Notes: generated by a model from the letters alone, not told the origin. Shown: positions 14,663 through 24,382, counted from the stretch's first letter. The stretch is DNA of 64,000 nt from Bordetella genomosp. 10 (GCF_002261225.1 NZ_NEVM01000005.1:2666001-2730000), one strand, 5' to 3'. Program-made: numbers and translations.

Positions 14663-16216
14663 CTAACGGACGTTGAACCAGATGACCAGCGCCACGCCCA
14701 CCGCCAGCACCGCCGCGATGACCGTGAGCAGGCGGTTGCCATGCTCGCGCGCCTTGCGCAGGCGGCCCAGCTCGGCCAGCACGGCCGGCTCGACGTTGCC
14801 GCGGGACAGGCGCTCGTGCAGCAGGCGCGGCAGCGCCGGCAGCATCTGGGACCACTGCGCGGCCTCTTTCTCCAGTTGCTTGCGCAGGCCGGACAAGCCC
14901 ATGCGCTCGCGCATCCAGCGCTCCAGATAGGGCTTGGCGGTCTTCCACAGATCGAGGTTGGGATCGAGTTCGCGTCCCAGTCCCTCGACGTTGAGCAGGG
15001 TCTTTTGCAGCAGCACCAGTTGTGGCTGGATTTCCACATTGAAGCGGCGCGAGGTCTGGAACAGGCGCAGCAGCACCTGGCCCAGCGAAATTTCCGACAG
15101 CGGCCGATCGAAATAGGGCTCGCAAACGGCGCGCACCGCGCCCTCCAGTTCTTCCTCGCGCGTGCCGGCCGGCACCCAGCCCGACTCGATGTGCAACTGC
15201 GCCACCCGGCGGTAGTCGCGGCGGAAGAAGGCCAGGAAGTTCTGCGCCAGATAGTTCTTGTCGAATTCGGACAGCGAGCCGACGATGCCGAAATCCAGGG
15301 CGATGTAATGCCCCAGCGTCTGCGGCCGGTCGGACACGTAGATATTCCCCGGGTGCATATCGGCATGGAAAAAGCCGTCGCTGAACACCTGGGTAAAGAA
15401 AATCTCCACGCCGGTGCGCGCCAGCTTGGGAATGTCGATGCCGGCGGCGCGCATGCGGTCCACCTGGCCCACCGGAATGCCGTACATGCGCTCCATCGTG
15501 AACACGGTGCTGGTGGTGAACTCCCAGATCACCTCGGGCACGATGAGCACGCCGCCGCGCCCGGTGTCCGGGCCGAAGTTGCGGCGCAACTGGCTGCAGT
15601 TGGAGGCTTCGCGCACCAGGTCCAGCTCGTCGTGCAGGTACTTGTTGAACTCCGCCACCACCTCGCGCGGCTTCAGGCGCCGGCCGTCGGGGCCCAGGCG
15701 CTCGATCACGCCGGCCAGCATGCGCAGCAGCGCCATGTCCTTTTCGATGATGCCCAGCATGCCCGGCCGCAGCACCTTGACCGCCACCTCGCGGCCGTCA
15801 TGCAGCACCGCGAAATGCACCTGGGCGATGGAGGCCGAGGCCACGGGGTCGACCTCGAAATGCTTGAACAGCGTGGCCGGCGGCGCGCCCAGCGCGGCCT
15901 CGATGCACTCGGCCGCCTGCCGGGAGGGGAAAGGCGGCACGCGGTCCTGCAAGAGGGCCAGCTCCGTCGCGATGTCGGCCGGAATCAGGTCGCGGCGGGT
16001 CGACAGGACCTGGCCGAACTTGACGAAGATGGGGCCCAGCGACTCCAGCGCGCGGCGCAGGCGCACGCCGCGCGGCGTGCGCGGCCGCCTGCCGAAGCGC
16101 ACCACGCGCAGCAGCAGCGCGGCCAGCGGGTGATTCAGGCTGGAGAGCACCAGCTCGTCCAGGCCATAGCGCCAGGCGACGAAAACGATACGGACAAAAC
16201 GCAGGAAGGTCAGCAT
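14663..16216 (-). CDS. ubiB: Ubiquinone biosynthesis kinase-like protein UbiB
   Basis: UbiB is the atypical ABC1/ADCK kinase-like ATPase needed for ubiquinone synthesis, acting at the inner membrane. The 517-residue length is close to E. coli UbiB. Family signatures are the KxGQ motif in [19 protein letters not shown], the Ala-rich loop in [25 protein letters not shown] (catalytic loop) and [10 protein letters not shown] (the DFG motif). A C-terminal membrane helix spans about residues 496-516. It follows ubiJ by five bases, and the pair should be co-transcribed. In many proteobacteria ubiE sits in front of them; here it is 9 kb away beyond the catabolic island. Confidence 0.96.
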   Translation of the reverse strand: MLTFLRFVRIVFVAWRYGLDELVLSSLNHPLAALLLRVVRFGRRPRTPRGVRLRRALESLGPIFVKFGQVLSTRRDLIPADIATELALLQDRVPPFPSRQAAECIEAALGAPPATLFKHFEVDPVASASIAQVHFAVLHDGREVAVKVLRPGMLGIIEKDMALLRMLAGVIERLGPDGRRLKPREVVAEFNKYLHDELDLVREASNCSQLRRNFGPDTGRGGVLIVPEVIWEFTTSTVFTMERMYGIPVGQVDRMRAAGIDIPKLARTGVEIFFTQVFSDGFFHADMHPGNIYVSDRPQTLGHYIALDFGIVGSLSEFDKNYLAQNFLAFFRRDYRRVAQLHIESGWVPAGTREEELEGAVRAVCEPYFDRPLSEISLGQVLLRLFQTSRRFNVEIQPQLVLLQKTLLNVEGLGRELDPNLDLWKTAKPYLERWMRERMGLSGLRKQLEKEAAQWSQMLPALPRLLHERLSRGNVEPAVLAELGRLRKAREHGNRLLTVIAAVLAVGVALVIWFNVR

Positions 16217-16221
16217 GGCGT

Positions 16222-16920
16222 TCAGGCTTGCCCCGCCGCTGGCACGCCGCCCGCCGGCTTGCCGCCGTCCAGCCGGCTCAGGCGGGCGTCCAGCCGCGCC
16301 AGGCGCGCGGCCAGGGCATCGGCCCCGGCGGCCGCGCGGGCGATGCCGCCGCGCCAGCCTTCGACGACCGGGCGATTGGCCAGCATGCCTTGCTCATACG
16401 ACAGGAATTCGGCCACGTTGTCGCCGACGCGCCGGGCCGCTTCCCGCGCGCCGCGCGCCGCGCCGCGCACGCCTTGCGTCAGGCGGGTGGCGGGGATGTC
16501 GCCGACGACCCGCGCCAGTTCGTCTTCCACGTCCCAGCGCAGATTGGCGGCAAGTTCCGCGACCACCTGGGCCAGGCCGGCGTCGCCGGAGATGTGCGTC
16601 ATGCCGGCGAACGCATCGGCCCGCTCGCGCGCCGAGGCCCGCGCCAGCGCCCTGCCCTCCTCGCCCAGCAGCCGCGCCAGGCTGAACCTGGCGCTGTCCA
16701 GGGTCAAGGTGACGTCGGGCACGATGGCGGCGTCGGCGACCTCCGCGTAGCCCTGGGCGTCCACCGTCAGCGACAGTTCGAACCGCCCGAAGGAGAAGCG
16801 GACCGTCTTGCCCGCATGGCGGGCCAGGCGGTCGCGCGCCCACTCCTCGCGCTTGAGCAGGGCGTTGAGCCCACCGCACAGCAGGCGCGATGGTCGAGGC
16901 AAGGCAGGGAAAGGCAGCAT
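16222..16920 (-). CDS. ubiJ: Ubiquinone biosynthesis accessory factor UbiJ (SCP2 domain)
   Basis: A 232-residue protein with an N-terminal SCP2 sterol-carrier-like lipid-binding domain (about residues 20-125; [20 protein letters not shown] and [20 protein letters not shown]) and a C-terminal helical tail. UbiJ is an accessory protein that binds lipid intermediates in the cytosolic Ubi complex in E. coli. The ATG at 16920 ([11 protein letters not shown]) is the best start; an upstream ATG adds a proline-rich tail of no obvious worth. The gap to ubiB is five bases. The strand and order match the E. coli ubiE-ubiJ-ubiB layout, with ubiE displaced. Confidence 0.88.
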   Translation of the reverse strand: MLPFPALPRPSRLLCGGLNALLKREEWARDRLARHAGKTVRFSFGRFELSLTVDAQGYAEVADAAIVPDVTLTLDSARFSLARLLGEEGRALARASARERADAFAGMTHISGDAGLAQVVAELAANLRWDVEDELARVVGDIPATRLTQGVRGAARGAREAARRVGDNVAEFLSYEQGMLANRPVVEGWRGGIARAAAGADALAARLARLDARLSRLDGGKPAGGVPAAGQA

Positions 16921-17033
16921 GAGCGTTCTGGCGCGGCCCGGCCGGGCCGCCGGTATGGGTATAGGCAACGGTAAGGGTCGAGTTTACCGGGTTACCGGAC
17001 CGGGAAACGCCAGGGGGCGGCCCCGGGCCCCGC

Positions 17034-17765
17034 TCAGGAGAAAAGCGCCTGCAAATCGACCGGCGCGTCGGGCGCCGGGCCTTCCAGCGCCAGCGTCTGC
17101 TCGATATGACGCAGATGGTGGCGCATCAGTTCCGCCGCCCGCGCGCCGTCGCCCGCCTCGATCGCGGCGATGACGTCCTCGTGCTCGTGATAGGGGCAGG
17201 CCGGCGTATTGGGCTTGTCGTAGAGGGTGATGACCAGGCAGGTCTGGGCGCAGAGTTCGCGCAGGGTGCGCGAGAGAAGGCGATTGCCCGTCAGCTCCGC
17301 CAGCAGCATGTGGAACTCGCCGGACAGGCGGATGATGCGCGGCCGATCCCCCGCCGCGCGCGCCTCGGCCTCCTGCGCCACGTGCGCGCGCAGCCGCTTG
17401 ATATGCGCCGGCTGCGGTCGCTCCGCCAGCCACTGCACCATCGACGGCTCGAGCAGATGGCGCATGGCGAACACCTCGCGCGCCTCTTCGACCGTGGGGC
17501 TGGCCACGCAGGCGCCGCGATTGGGCACCAGGGTGACCAGGCTTTCATGCGCCAAACGGGCGAGCACCTGGCGGATGCGCGCGCGGGTGGAGCCGGCGAC
17601 TTCGGCCAGATGATCCTCCACCAGGCGCGTGCCCGGCTTGAGGCGGTGCTCCAGGACGGCCTGCTGCAACTTGGCGTGGATCTCGTCGTTGGACAGGGAT
17701 CGGGGCGGCCGGCCGCGGGCGCCCGCGGCGGCCAGCGGAGCGTCGACGTCGAGAGGGGATGTCAT
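17034..17765 (-). CDS. GntR-family regulator, FadR subfamily (FCD domain)
   Basis: A 243-residue regulator. The winged helix-turn-helix covers about residues 25-95 (IHAKLQQAVLEHRLKPGTRL, then LAEVAGSTRARIRQVLARL). The C-terminal FCD effector domain has FHMLLAELTGNRLL and HEHEDVIAAIEAGD, with acidic/histidine residues that bind metal and a carboxylate-type effector in this family. It is divergent from the NMT1 ABC transporter cluster, which it probably represses. The inverted repeat TTGCGCGCAA at 17814-17823 lies in the shared intergenic region close to its start. Confidence 0.9.
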   Translation of the reverse strand: MTSPLDVDAPLAAAGARGRPPRSLSNDEIHAKLQQAVLEHRLKPGTRLVEDHLAEVAGSTRARIRQVLARLAHESLVTLVPNRGACVASPTVEEAREVFAMRHLLEPSMVQWLAERPQPAHIKRLRAHVAQEAEARAAGDRPRIIRLSGEFHMLLAELTGNRLLSRTLRELCAQTCLVITLYDKPNTPACPYHEHEDVIAAIEAGDGARAAELMRHHLRHIEQTLALEGPAPDAPVDLQALFS

Positions 17766-18098
17766 CGTGGAAATGGGCAGGGATCACGGGCGTTGGAACA
17801 ATCGCATTTTAGATTGCGCGCAAAACGCTTGAAAAGCGAAAACTTCCGGATGGCATATCGGCACCAATACGGGGCGTAATCCAGTGCGCCCGGGCCCATT
17901 CCAGGGCATGGATCCCACCGCCAGGCACGGCCATGACCGGGGGACGGGTGCCACCCTGGCCGAAATTCCCTTATTCCACAAACGCTTCCAGGATTGTGCG
18001 CAATCCGGCCAGGAATTGGCACAGTCCTTGCATGAAGGGCAGCAGCATCGCTGACGCGCAGGCCGCCCGGGCCCGCACCGAACCCTCAGGAGCCTCTC
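17766..18098. promoter_or_regulatory. Divergent intergenic region, GntR regulator to ABC operon, with paired candidate operators
   Basis: There is no gene in this 333-base gap. It contains TTGCGCGCAA (17814-17823), a perfect 10-base palindrome near the GntR start, and TTGTGCGCAA (17994-18003), differing by one base, about 100 bases before the ABC binding-protein gene. The matching pair on either side of the divergent promoters is what one expects for a local regulator. The remainder is GC-rich without clear features. Confidence 0.5.
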
Positions 18099-19103
18099 AT
18101 GCCTTTCCTTCGCACGCTGGCCGCCGTGGCCATGGCTGCAATCGTGCAGTACGCCCCGGCCGCGCGGGCCGCGGCGCCGACCATCACGCTGGGCTTCGCC
18201 AAATGCGCGCACTGCCTGCCCATGGCCTTGACGCCGCAATTCACCAAGGACGCCACGATCGAGGCCACGCCCTTCACGTCCGGCAACGACGTGCTGACCG
18301 CGCTGGTTTCCAAGAGCGTCGACGTGGCGCAGGTCACCTACCTGCACTTCGTCACCGCGCTGGACAAGGGCTTCGACGTGGTGGCGATTTCCGGCCAGGT
18401 CAACGGCGGCTCGGAAATGCTGATGGCGCCGGGCCTGGCCTTGCAGGGCGAGGACTGGGCGGGCCTGCAAAAGCTCGTGGCCGAACGCAAGCAGGCCGGC
18501 AAGCCGCTGCGCGTGGCGGCCTCGCGCGGCAACGCCCAGGACCTGCACATGCGCGGCGTGCTGGCCAAACATGGCATCGACCCCGACAAGGACGTGCAGT
18601 TCATCAACATCCCGAATCCGGCCGACCACGCGGCGGCGCTGCAGCGCGGCGAGATCGACATGGTGTCGACGGTGGAGCCCTTCGCTTCGCAGATCCGCAT
18701 CTCGGGCGCCGGCAAGCACTTCGACTTCCCCTATGACCAGGCGGCCGGCAAGCTGACGAACCTCATCGTCACCCGCTCCGACGTCATCAAGAACCATCCG
18801 AAGGAAGTGCAGGCCACCGTCGACGCCGTGGTCGCCCTGGTCGACAAGCTCAAGACCGACCACCAGATGTGGGTGGACGTGATTTCCAAGTACACCGCGC
18901 TGGATCCGGCCGTGGCGAAGCAAGCGCTGCAAAACGCCGACCCCGACTACAACATGTACCTCAAGCCCACCCTGGCCATCGCCAAGATGATGAAGGACCT
19001 GCACTACGTCGCCACCGACGTCTCCGCGCAGATCCCCGGGCACATGGACTACGACTTCCTTGCCAAGGCCACGGGCAAGCCCAAGACCGAACTCGGTTTC
19101 TGA
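18099..19103 (+). CDS. ABC transporter substrate-binding protein, NMT1/THI5-like
   Basis: A 334-residue periplasmic binding protein with a signal peptide (MPFLRTLAAVAMAAIVQYAP..., cleavage near ARA-AAP). The mature part is of the NMT1/SsuA type: TITLGFAKCAHCLPMAL, VDVAQVTYLHFVTA and MVSTVEPFASQIR. Members of this group bind pyrimidines, sulfonates, nitrate or related aromatic N-heterocycles. It is first gene of an operon with its permease and ATPase. The three following enzymes act on cyclic amides and amidines, so a pyrimidine- or hydantoin-like substrate is likely. The exact ligand is not predictable. Confidence 0.92.
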   Translation: MPFLRTLAAVAMAAIVQYAPAARAAAPTITLGFAKCAHCLPMALTPQFTKDATIEATPFTSGNDVLTALVSKSVDVAQVTYLHFVTALDKGFDVVAISGQVNGGSEMLMAPGLALQGEDWAGLQKLVAERKQAGKPLRVAASRGNAQDLHMRGVLAKHGIDPDKDVQFINIPNPADHAAALQRGEIDMVSTVEPFASQIRISGAGKHFDFPYDQAAGKLTNLIVTRSDVIKNHPKEVQATVDAVVALVDKLKTDHQMWVDVISKYTALDPAVAKQALQNADPDYNMYLKPTLAIAKMMKDLHYVATDVSAQIPGHMDYDFLAKATGKPKTELGF

Positions 19104-19120
19104 CCGCGGAGCAGACATCC

Positions 19121-19936
19121 ATGCGTTTTTTCGCTTCCGTTCTCGGCAACAAGGAGCGGTACATCGTGCCGCTCGTCATCCTGGCCGCGTGGGAGGCGTT
19201 CGCGCGCTCCGGCCTCATCCCGCCCGCGCTCCTGCCCGCGCCCTCGCGCGTGCTCCTGACCTGGGCCGACTGGATCTTCGGCACCGACGGCAGCACGCAA
19301 TCCTATAGCGGACACTGGCTGGGCGCCGCGCTGGCGAGCCTGACGCGGGTGCTCGCCGGCTACGCCATCGCGGCGGTCAGCGGCATCCTGCTGGGCGTGG
19401 CCATCGGCTGGTGGAAATGGGTCGAGAAGACGCTGGAACCCACCGTGCAGGTGTTGCGCCCGATCCCGCCCGTCTCCTGGATACCGCTGGCCATCATCTG
19501 GTTCGGCATCGCCGACAAGCCGGCCATCTTCCTGGTGTTCCTGGGCGCCTTCTTCCCCATCCTGATGAACACCATCCACGGCGTGAAGAACGTGGACCGC
19601 AACCTGATCCGGGCGGCGGCGATGATGGACGCCACGCAAGGCCAGTTGCTGCGCCACGTGGTGCTGCCCGCCTCGCTGCCCAGCATCTTCGCGGGCCTGC
19701 GCATCGCCATCGGCTCGGCCTGGATGCTGACGGTCACCGCCGAGATGGTGGCGGTCAAGAGCGGCCTGGGCTATTCGCTGTGGGACTCCTACTACTTCCT
19801 GCGCTACGACATCGTGGTGGCCGCCATGGCCAGCATCGGCCTGCTGGGCTATCTGTCGGACCTGCTGCTCAAGCGCCTCATGGCCTCGGCGCTGCACTGG
19901 CAGCGCGGCACCACCCTGCAAGGCGGCCATCGCTGA
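19121..19936 (+). CDS. ABC transporter permease, SsuC/TauC/ThiX type
   Basis: A 271-residue inner-membrane protein with about six hydrophobic helices. The permease EAA-type loop is near RNLIRAAAMMDATQGQLLRHVVLP (DATQG instead of the usual DGAS is acceptable variation), followed by PSIFAGLRIAIGSAWMLTVTAEM. The ATG at 19121 comes 17 bases after the binding-protein stop. The previous and next genes supply the binding protein and ATPase, so this is the transport channel of the same system. Confidence 0.93.
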   Translation: MRFFASVLGNKERYIVPLVILAAWEAFARSGLIPPALLPAPSRVLLTWADWIFGTDGSTQSYSGHWLGAALASLTRVLAGYAIAAVSGILLGVAIGWWKWVEKTLEPTVQVLRPIPPVSWIPLAIIWFGIADKPAIFLVFLGAFFPILMNTIHGVKNVDRNLIRAAAMMDATQGQLLRHVVLPASLPSIFAGLRIAIGSAWMLTVTAEMVAVKSGLGYSLWDSYYFLRYDIVVAAMASIGLLGYLSDLLLKRLMASALHWQRGTTLQGGHR

Positions 19937-19947
19937 GGAAAACGACC

Positions 19948-20721
19948 ATGAGCCATGTGATTTTCGAAGGCATCGGCAAGACCTTCCGCGATGCGCGGCG
20001 CCAAACCGAACTGGTCACCCTGCAGGACGTGTCGCTGAGCCTGGGCGAGCACGAGCTGCTGTGCCTGCTGGGCCCCTCCGGCTGCGGCAAGTCCACGCTG
20101 CTGAACATGCTGGCGGGCTTCGAGCATCCGACCGAGGGCAGGGTCCTGGTCGACGGCAAGCCGGTCACGGCCCCGGGCGCGGACCGCGGCATGGTGTTCC
20201 AGCAGGCCACCCTGATGCCCTGGCTGCCGGTGTGGGAGAACGTCGCCTTCCCGTACCGGCTGCGCGGCGCCGGCAAGGCGGAACGGCGCAGGCAGGCCCA
20301 GCCTTTCATCGACCTCGTCGGCCTGACGGGCTTCGAGGAACATTACCCGGCGGAGCTGTCCGGCGGCATGAGCCAGCGCGTGGGCATCGCCCGCGCCCTC
20401 CTGCTGAACCCCGGCGTCATCCTCATGGACGAACCCTTCGCCGCGCTGGACGCGCAGACCAAGGCGGACATACAGGAGGAGCTGGTCACCATCTGGCAGA
20501 AGTCGCGGTCGACCATCGTATTCGTGACGCACAGCGTCGAGGAGGCGCTGATCCTCGGCACGCAGGTGGCCGTCATGACGCACCGGCCGGGCCGCATCCG
20601 CGAACTCATCCCCGTCGACCTGCCGCGCCCGCGCGACACCACCACGCCGCGCTTCAATGAGATCAAACGCCACGTCCTCGGCCTGATCCGCGAAGAGGCC
20701 GCGCTGGCGCGGGCGGCCTGA
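19948..20721 (+). CDS. ABC transporter ATP-binding protein, SsuB/TauB type
   Basis: A 257-residue ATPase. Walker A is GPSGCGKST (about residue 42), the Q-loop lies in VFQQATLMPWL, the ABC signature is LSGGMSQRVGIARAL, Walker B is VILMDEPFAALD and the switch His is in FVTHSVEEAL. These give all motifs in the standard order. It begins 11 bases after the permease and completes the importer of this cluster. Confidence 0.95.
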   Translation: MSHVIFEGIGKTFRDARRQTELVTLQDVSLSLGEHELLCLLGPSGCGKSTLLNMLAGFEHPTEGRVLVDGKPVTAPGADRGMVFQQATLMPWLPVWENVAFPYRLRGAGKAERRRQAQPFIDLVGLTGFEEHYPAELSGGMSQRVGIARALLLNPGVILMDEPFAALDAQTKADIQEELVTIWQKSRSTIVFVTHSVEEALILGTQVAVMTHRPGRIRELIPVDLPRPRDTTTPRFNEIKRHVLGLIREEAALARAA

Positions 20722-20794
20722 CATCGTCCTCGTCCTCGATCACGCAACGCACGCAACGCTTACGCGCCCTTTCCCGAACGGACACCCGACACCC

Positions 20795-21523
20795 ATGACC
20801 AAACGCCTGCTGCTGGGCATGCTCACGCCCTCCTCCAACACCATACTCGAACCCGTCACCAGCGCCATGCTGGCCGGACTGGACGACGTCAGCGCGCATT
20901 TCGGCCGCTTCGTGGTCACCGAGATCGCGCTTTCCGAACGCGCGCTGGCGCAGTTCGACGACGCGCCCATCCTGCAGGCGGCCGAGCTGCTGTCGCACGC
21001 GCGCATGTCGGCCATCTGCTGGAACGGCACCTCCTCGGGCTGGCTGGGCTTCGACGCCGACCGCCAGTTGTGCCGTCGCATCGAGGAACGCACCGGCATC
21101 CCGGCCTGCACCTCGGTGCTCGCGCTGAACGAGATATTCGACGCCAGGAAGGTCGCGCGCTTCGGCCTGGTCACGCCCTACACCGACGACGTGCAGGCGC
21201 GCATCCTGGCCAACTACGCCGCCGGCGGCTATGACTGCGTCGCCGAACGCCACCTGGGCAAGCGCGACAATTTTTCATTTTCCGAAGTCGATGCCGACAC
21301 CATCCGGCGCATGGTGCGGGAAGTGGCCGAGGCGCGGCCGCAGGCCATCGCCATTTTCTGCACCAATCTGCGCGGCGCGCCGCTGGTCCGGGAACTGGAG
21401 CAGGAAACCGGCATCCCCATCTACGACACGGTCTCCACCGCGGTCTGGAAATCCATGCGGCTCGCCGGCGGCGACACGCGCCGCATCCAGGGCTGGGGCT
21501 CGCTGTTCCAGGAGCTCGCATGA
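20795..21523 (+). CDS. Asp/Glu/hydantoin racemase-superfamily enzyme, maleate isomerase-like
   Basis: A 242-residue enzyme of the Asp/Glu racemase fold. The N-terminal MLTPSSNTILEP matches the maleate cis-trans isomerase/arylmalonate decarboxylase subgroup, and the two catalytic cysteines are C75 (in AICWNGTSSGW) and C189 (in AIFCTNLRG), with the Asn at 15. Known members isomerise maleate to fumarate or racemise/decarboxylate related acids. It is the first of three enzymes behind the ABC transporter, overlapping the next gene by four bases (ATGA at 21520). A role in handling a ring-opened product is inferred, not shown. Confidence 0.82.
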   Translation: MTKRLLLGMLTPSSNTILEPVTSAMLAGLDDVSAHFGRFVVTEIALSERALAQFDDAPILQAAELLSHARMSAICWNGTSSGWLGFDADRQLCRRIEERTGIPACTSVLALNEIFDARKVARFGLVTPYTDDVQARILANYAAGGYDCVAERHLGKRDNFSFSEVDADTIRRMVREVAEARPQAIAIFCTNLRGAPLVRELEQETGIPIYDTVSTAVWKSMRLAGGDTRRIQGWGSLFQELA

Positions 21524-23007
21524 ACGCCGCTATCGCGCCCGACGCCGCTTTCGACCTTGTCGTACGCAACGCCCGCGTGGCCACCGCCGGCGACGTCTTC
21601 GACGCCGACATCGGCGTGCGCGCCGGCCGCATCGTGGCGCTGGCGCAAGGACTGGCCGCGGGCGCCAGCGAGATCGACGCCCGCGGACGCTGGGTGCTGC
21701 CCGGCGGCGTGGACGCGCATTGCCATCTTGCCCAGCCCACCAGCGACGGTTCGCGCATGGCCGACGATTTCGTCAGCGGCACCCGCTCGGCCGCGTGCGG
21801 CGGCACCACCACGGTCATCCCCTTCGCGGCGCAGATGAAGGGCCAGTCCCTGGCGCAGGCCGTGCGCGACTACCACGCGGTGGCCGACGGCAAGGCCTGC
21901 ATCGACTACGCCTTCCACATGATCGTCTCCGACGCGACGGCCGAGGTCGTGCGGGACGAGCTGCCGGCGCTCATCGGGCAGGGCTATACGTCGTTCAAGA
22001 TCTACATGACCTACGACGACATGAAGCTCGGCGACCGGGAGATCCTCGACGTCCTGGACGTCGCGCGGCGGGAAGGCGCATTGACCATGATCCACGCCGA
22101 AAGCAGCGACTGCATCGCCTGGCTCACCGAGCGCCTGCTGGCGCGCGGCCTCCAGGCTCCGCGGTATCACGGCCTGTCGCGGCCGCCGGTGGTGGAGCGC
22201 GAGGCGACGCACCGCGCGATCTCGCTGGCCGAATTGCTGGACACGCCCATCCTCATCGTGCACGTCTCCGGCCCCGAGGCCACCGACCAGATCCGCTGGG
22301 CGCAGACCCGCGGGCTGTCGATCTATGCGGAGACCTGCCCGCAGTATCTCTTTCTCACGGCGGACGACCTCGAAGGCGAAGGCATGCACGGCGCGCGCTG
22401 CATCTGCAGCCCGCCGCCGCGCGATGCCGCCAGCCAGCAGGCCATCTGGAACGGGCTGGCCAACGGCACGTTCCAGGTGTTCTCGTCGGACCACGCGCCG
22501 TTTCGCTACGACGATCCGCAAGGCAAGCAGCCGCAAGGGCCGGACACGCCCTTCAACCACGTCCCCAACGGCATCCCCGGGCTGGAAACGCGTCTGGCGC
22601 TGCTGTTCTCCGAAGGCGTGCTGGAAGACCGCATCGACATCAACACCTTCGTCGCCCTGACGTCGACGAATCCCGCCAAGCTGTATGGCCTTTATCCGCG
22701 CAAGGGCACGATCGCGATCGGCGCCGACGCCGACATGGTGATCTGGGACACCGATACCCCGCGCGTCGTGCACAACGCGGAACTGCACCATAACGTCGAC
22801 TACACGCCCTACGAAGGCCGCCTCCTGCGCGCCTGGCCCGCCGTCACGCTGTCGCGCGGCAAGGTGGTGTACGAGGACGGCGTCTACCGCGGCCAGGCCG
22901 GCGCGGGCCAATTCCTCCAGTGCGAAAAGCCCGCGCCGGCGCGCACGGCCCGCTCGCGCCACCGCCACCTGCCGTGGCTGTCGGCCCTGGCCGATGCCGC
23001 ATCCTGA
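21520..23007 (+). CDS. Dihydropyrimidinase/D-hydantoinase-like cyclic amidohydrolase
   Basis: A 495-residue binuclear zinc amidohydrolase. It has the DAHCH metal motif (H67, H69), the Lys expected to be carbamylated (K160 in YTSFKIYMTY), H192 in IHAESSD, H248 in IVHVSGPEA and the final Asp D324 in SSDHAP. These are the expected ligands of the dihydropyrimidinase/hydantoinase family, which open six- or five-membered cyclic amides. The C-terminus is extended by about 25 arginine-rich residues. It overlaps the racemase-like gene and is followed 12 bases later by a second amidohydrolase, so all three enzymes are probably made together. Confidence 0.9.
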   Translation: MNAAIAPDAAFDLVVRNARVATAGDVFDADIGVRAGRIVALAQGLAAGASEIDARGRWVLPGGVDAHCHLAQPTSDGSRMADDFVSGTRSAACGGTTTVIPFAAQMKGQSLAQAVRDYHAVADGKACIDYAFHMIVSDATAEVVRDELPALIGQGYTSFKIYMTYDDMKLGDREILDVLDVARREGALTMIHAESSDCIAWLTERLLARGLQAPRYHGLSRPPVVEREATHRAISLAELLDTPILIVHVSGPEATDQIRWAQTRGLSIYAETCPQYLFLTADDLEGEGMHGARCICSPPPRDAASQQAIWNGLANGTFQVFSSDHAPFRYDDPQGKQPQGPDTPFNHVPNGIPGLETRLALLFSEGVLEDRIDINTFVALTSTNPAKLYGLYPRKGTIAIGADADMVIWDTDTPRVVHNAELHHNVDYTPYEGRLLRAWPAVTLSRGKVVYEDGVYRGQAGAGQFLQCEKPAPARTARSRHRHLPWLSALADAAS

Positions 23008-23019
23008 ATCCGAGGCCGC

Positions 23020-24363
23020 ATGCAGAACATCACGCCCCCTTCCGCCCCGCTGGACCTGCTAGTGACCGGCGCCACGATACTCACCGCCGACCCGCGCCAG
23101 CCCTGCCTGGAATCCGGCTGCCTGGGCATCCGCGACGGGCGCATCGCCTGGCTGGACGCCGCGCCCCCGCCGCAAGGCGCGAAGGCGACGCTGGACGCGG
23201 CCGGCCGCTTGATGACGCCCGGTTTCGTCAACGTGCATACGCACTCGGTCCTGACCATGGTGCGGGGCGTCGCCGCGGACCTGGGATTCGCCCCCTCCTA
23301 CACGCCCGGCATTCCCAAGGCCTCGGACCTCACGCCCGAGCAGGCGTGCGCCTTTGCCCGCCTGGGCGCATTGGAGGCCTTGCTGGCCGGCTCGACCGTC
23401 ATCGGCGATCACTTCACGCACGCCGACGTCACCACCGGGACCATCGCCGCGCTGGGCCCGCGCCTGGCGGCGAGCTGGCGCATCCTGGACGTGGACTTCG
23501 ACCGGGTCGCGCGCGACGGCGAGTGGGTGCACGACCTGGACGCCGGCATGCGGCTGCTGGAACAAGGCCTGCGCCTGGCCGACGACTGGGCCGGCCACCC
23601 TCGCGTCACGGTGCAACTGGCCGCCCACGCGGCGGACACCTGCTCGGACGCCTTGCTGGCCGCCATCGCCGAGGCAGCGCGTGCGCGCGATCTGCGGGTC
23701 AACACGCACCTGGGCCAAAGCCGCGCCGAAGCCGAGCGGGTCCATGCCCGCGGCGGCAAGACCTCGGCCCAGGTATTCGAGGAGGCGGGGCTGCTGGACG
23801 ATCGCCTTATCGCCGGCCACTGCATCTACGTCGACGAAAACGATGCCCGGCGCATGGCGCGCGCGGGCGTGCACGTCGCCCACATTCCCAAGTGCAATGC
23901 CGCATCCGGCCGGCTGGCGCCCACGCCCATGCTGCGCCGCGCCGGCCTGAACATGGCCCTGGCCACGGACACCCAGCACGGCGACATGATCGAAGTCATG
24001 CGATGGGCGCTGGCCACCGCCCGCATACAGGAAGGCAAGGTCAGCGAGCAGTGGCAGCCGGAACACGTCTTCCACATGGCGACCCAGGGCGGCGCGAACG
24101 CCATGGGCCTGGGCGAGGAACTGGGCAGCCTGACGGTGGGCAAGGCGGCCGACCTGGTGCTTCTCGATGCGCGCAGGCCGCACCTCGTGCCGCTCACGCG
24201 TCCAGCCGGCACCCTGGTCCACACGGGCCAGGGCCGCGACGTCGACACCGTCATCGTCGGCGGCGAGATCGTCGTGCGCGACGGTCGCCCGGTGCACGCC
24301 GACCTGGAAGCGGTCTGCGCCGAAGCCACCGAGGCCGCGCGCGCCTTGTGGGCGGCGGCATGA
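23020..24363 (+). CDS. Amidohydrolase of the atrazine chlorohydrolase/SAH deaminase group
   Basis: A 447-residue mononuclear-type amidohydrolase. Visible residues are HTH in FVNVHTHSVLTM (H73, H75), THLGQS (metal/base His region), IAGHC and the catalytic Asp in LATDTQHGD. This set characterises aminohydrolases that remove an amino, chloro or alkylamino group from purine- or triazine-like rings (AtzB, TrzA, SAH deaminase). It is the last gene of the GntR-controlled operon. A deamination feeding the hydantoinase-type ring-opening step is a reasonable guess. Confidence 0.88.
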   Translation: MQNITPPSAPLDLLVTGATILTADPRQPCLESGCLGIRDGRIAWLDAAPPPQGAKATLDAAGRLMTPGFVNVHTHSVLTMVRGVAADLGFAPSYTPGIPKASDLTPEQACAFARLGALEALLAGSTVIGDHFTHADVTTGTIAALGPRLAASWRILDVDFDRVARDGEWVHDLDAGMRLLEQGLRLADDWAGHPRVTVQLAAHAADTCSDALLAAIAEAARARDLRVNTHLGQSRAEAERVHARGGKTSAQVFEEAGLLDDRLIAGHCIYVDENDARRMARAGVHVAHIPKCNAASGRLAPTPMLRRAGLNMALATDTQHGDMIEVMRWALATARIQEGKVSEQWQPEHVFHMATQGGANAMGLGEELGSLTVGKAADLVLLDARRPHLVPLTRPAGTLVHTGQGRDVDTVIVGGEIVVRDGRPVHADLEAVCAEATEAARALWAAA

Positions 24364-24382
24364 TGTGTTTGCACCGCTTGCG

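Noticed and set aside
14651-16750. A 699-codon plus-strand frame over ubiB and ubiJ
   Set aside because: It is the reverse-strand shadow of two clearly identified genes, with typical Ala/Arg/His-rich translation.
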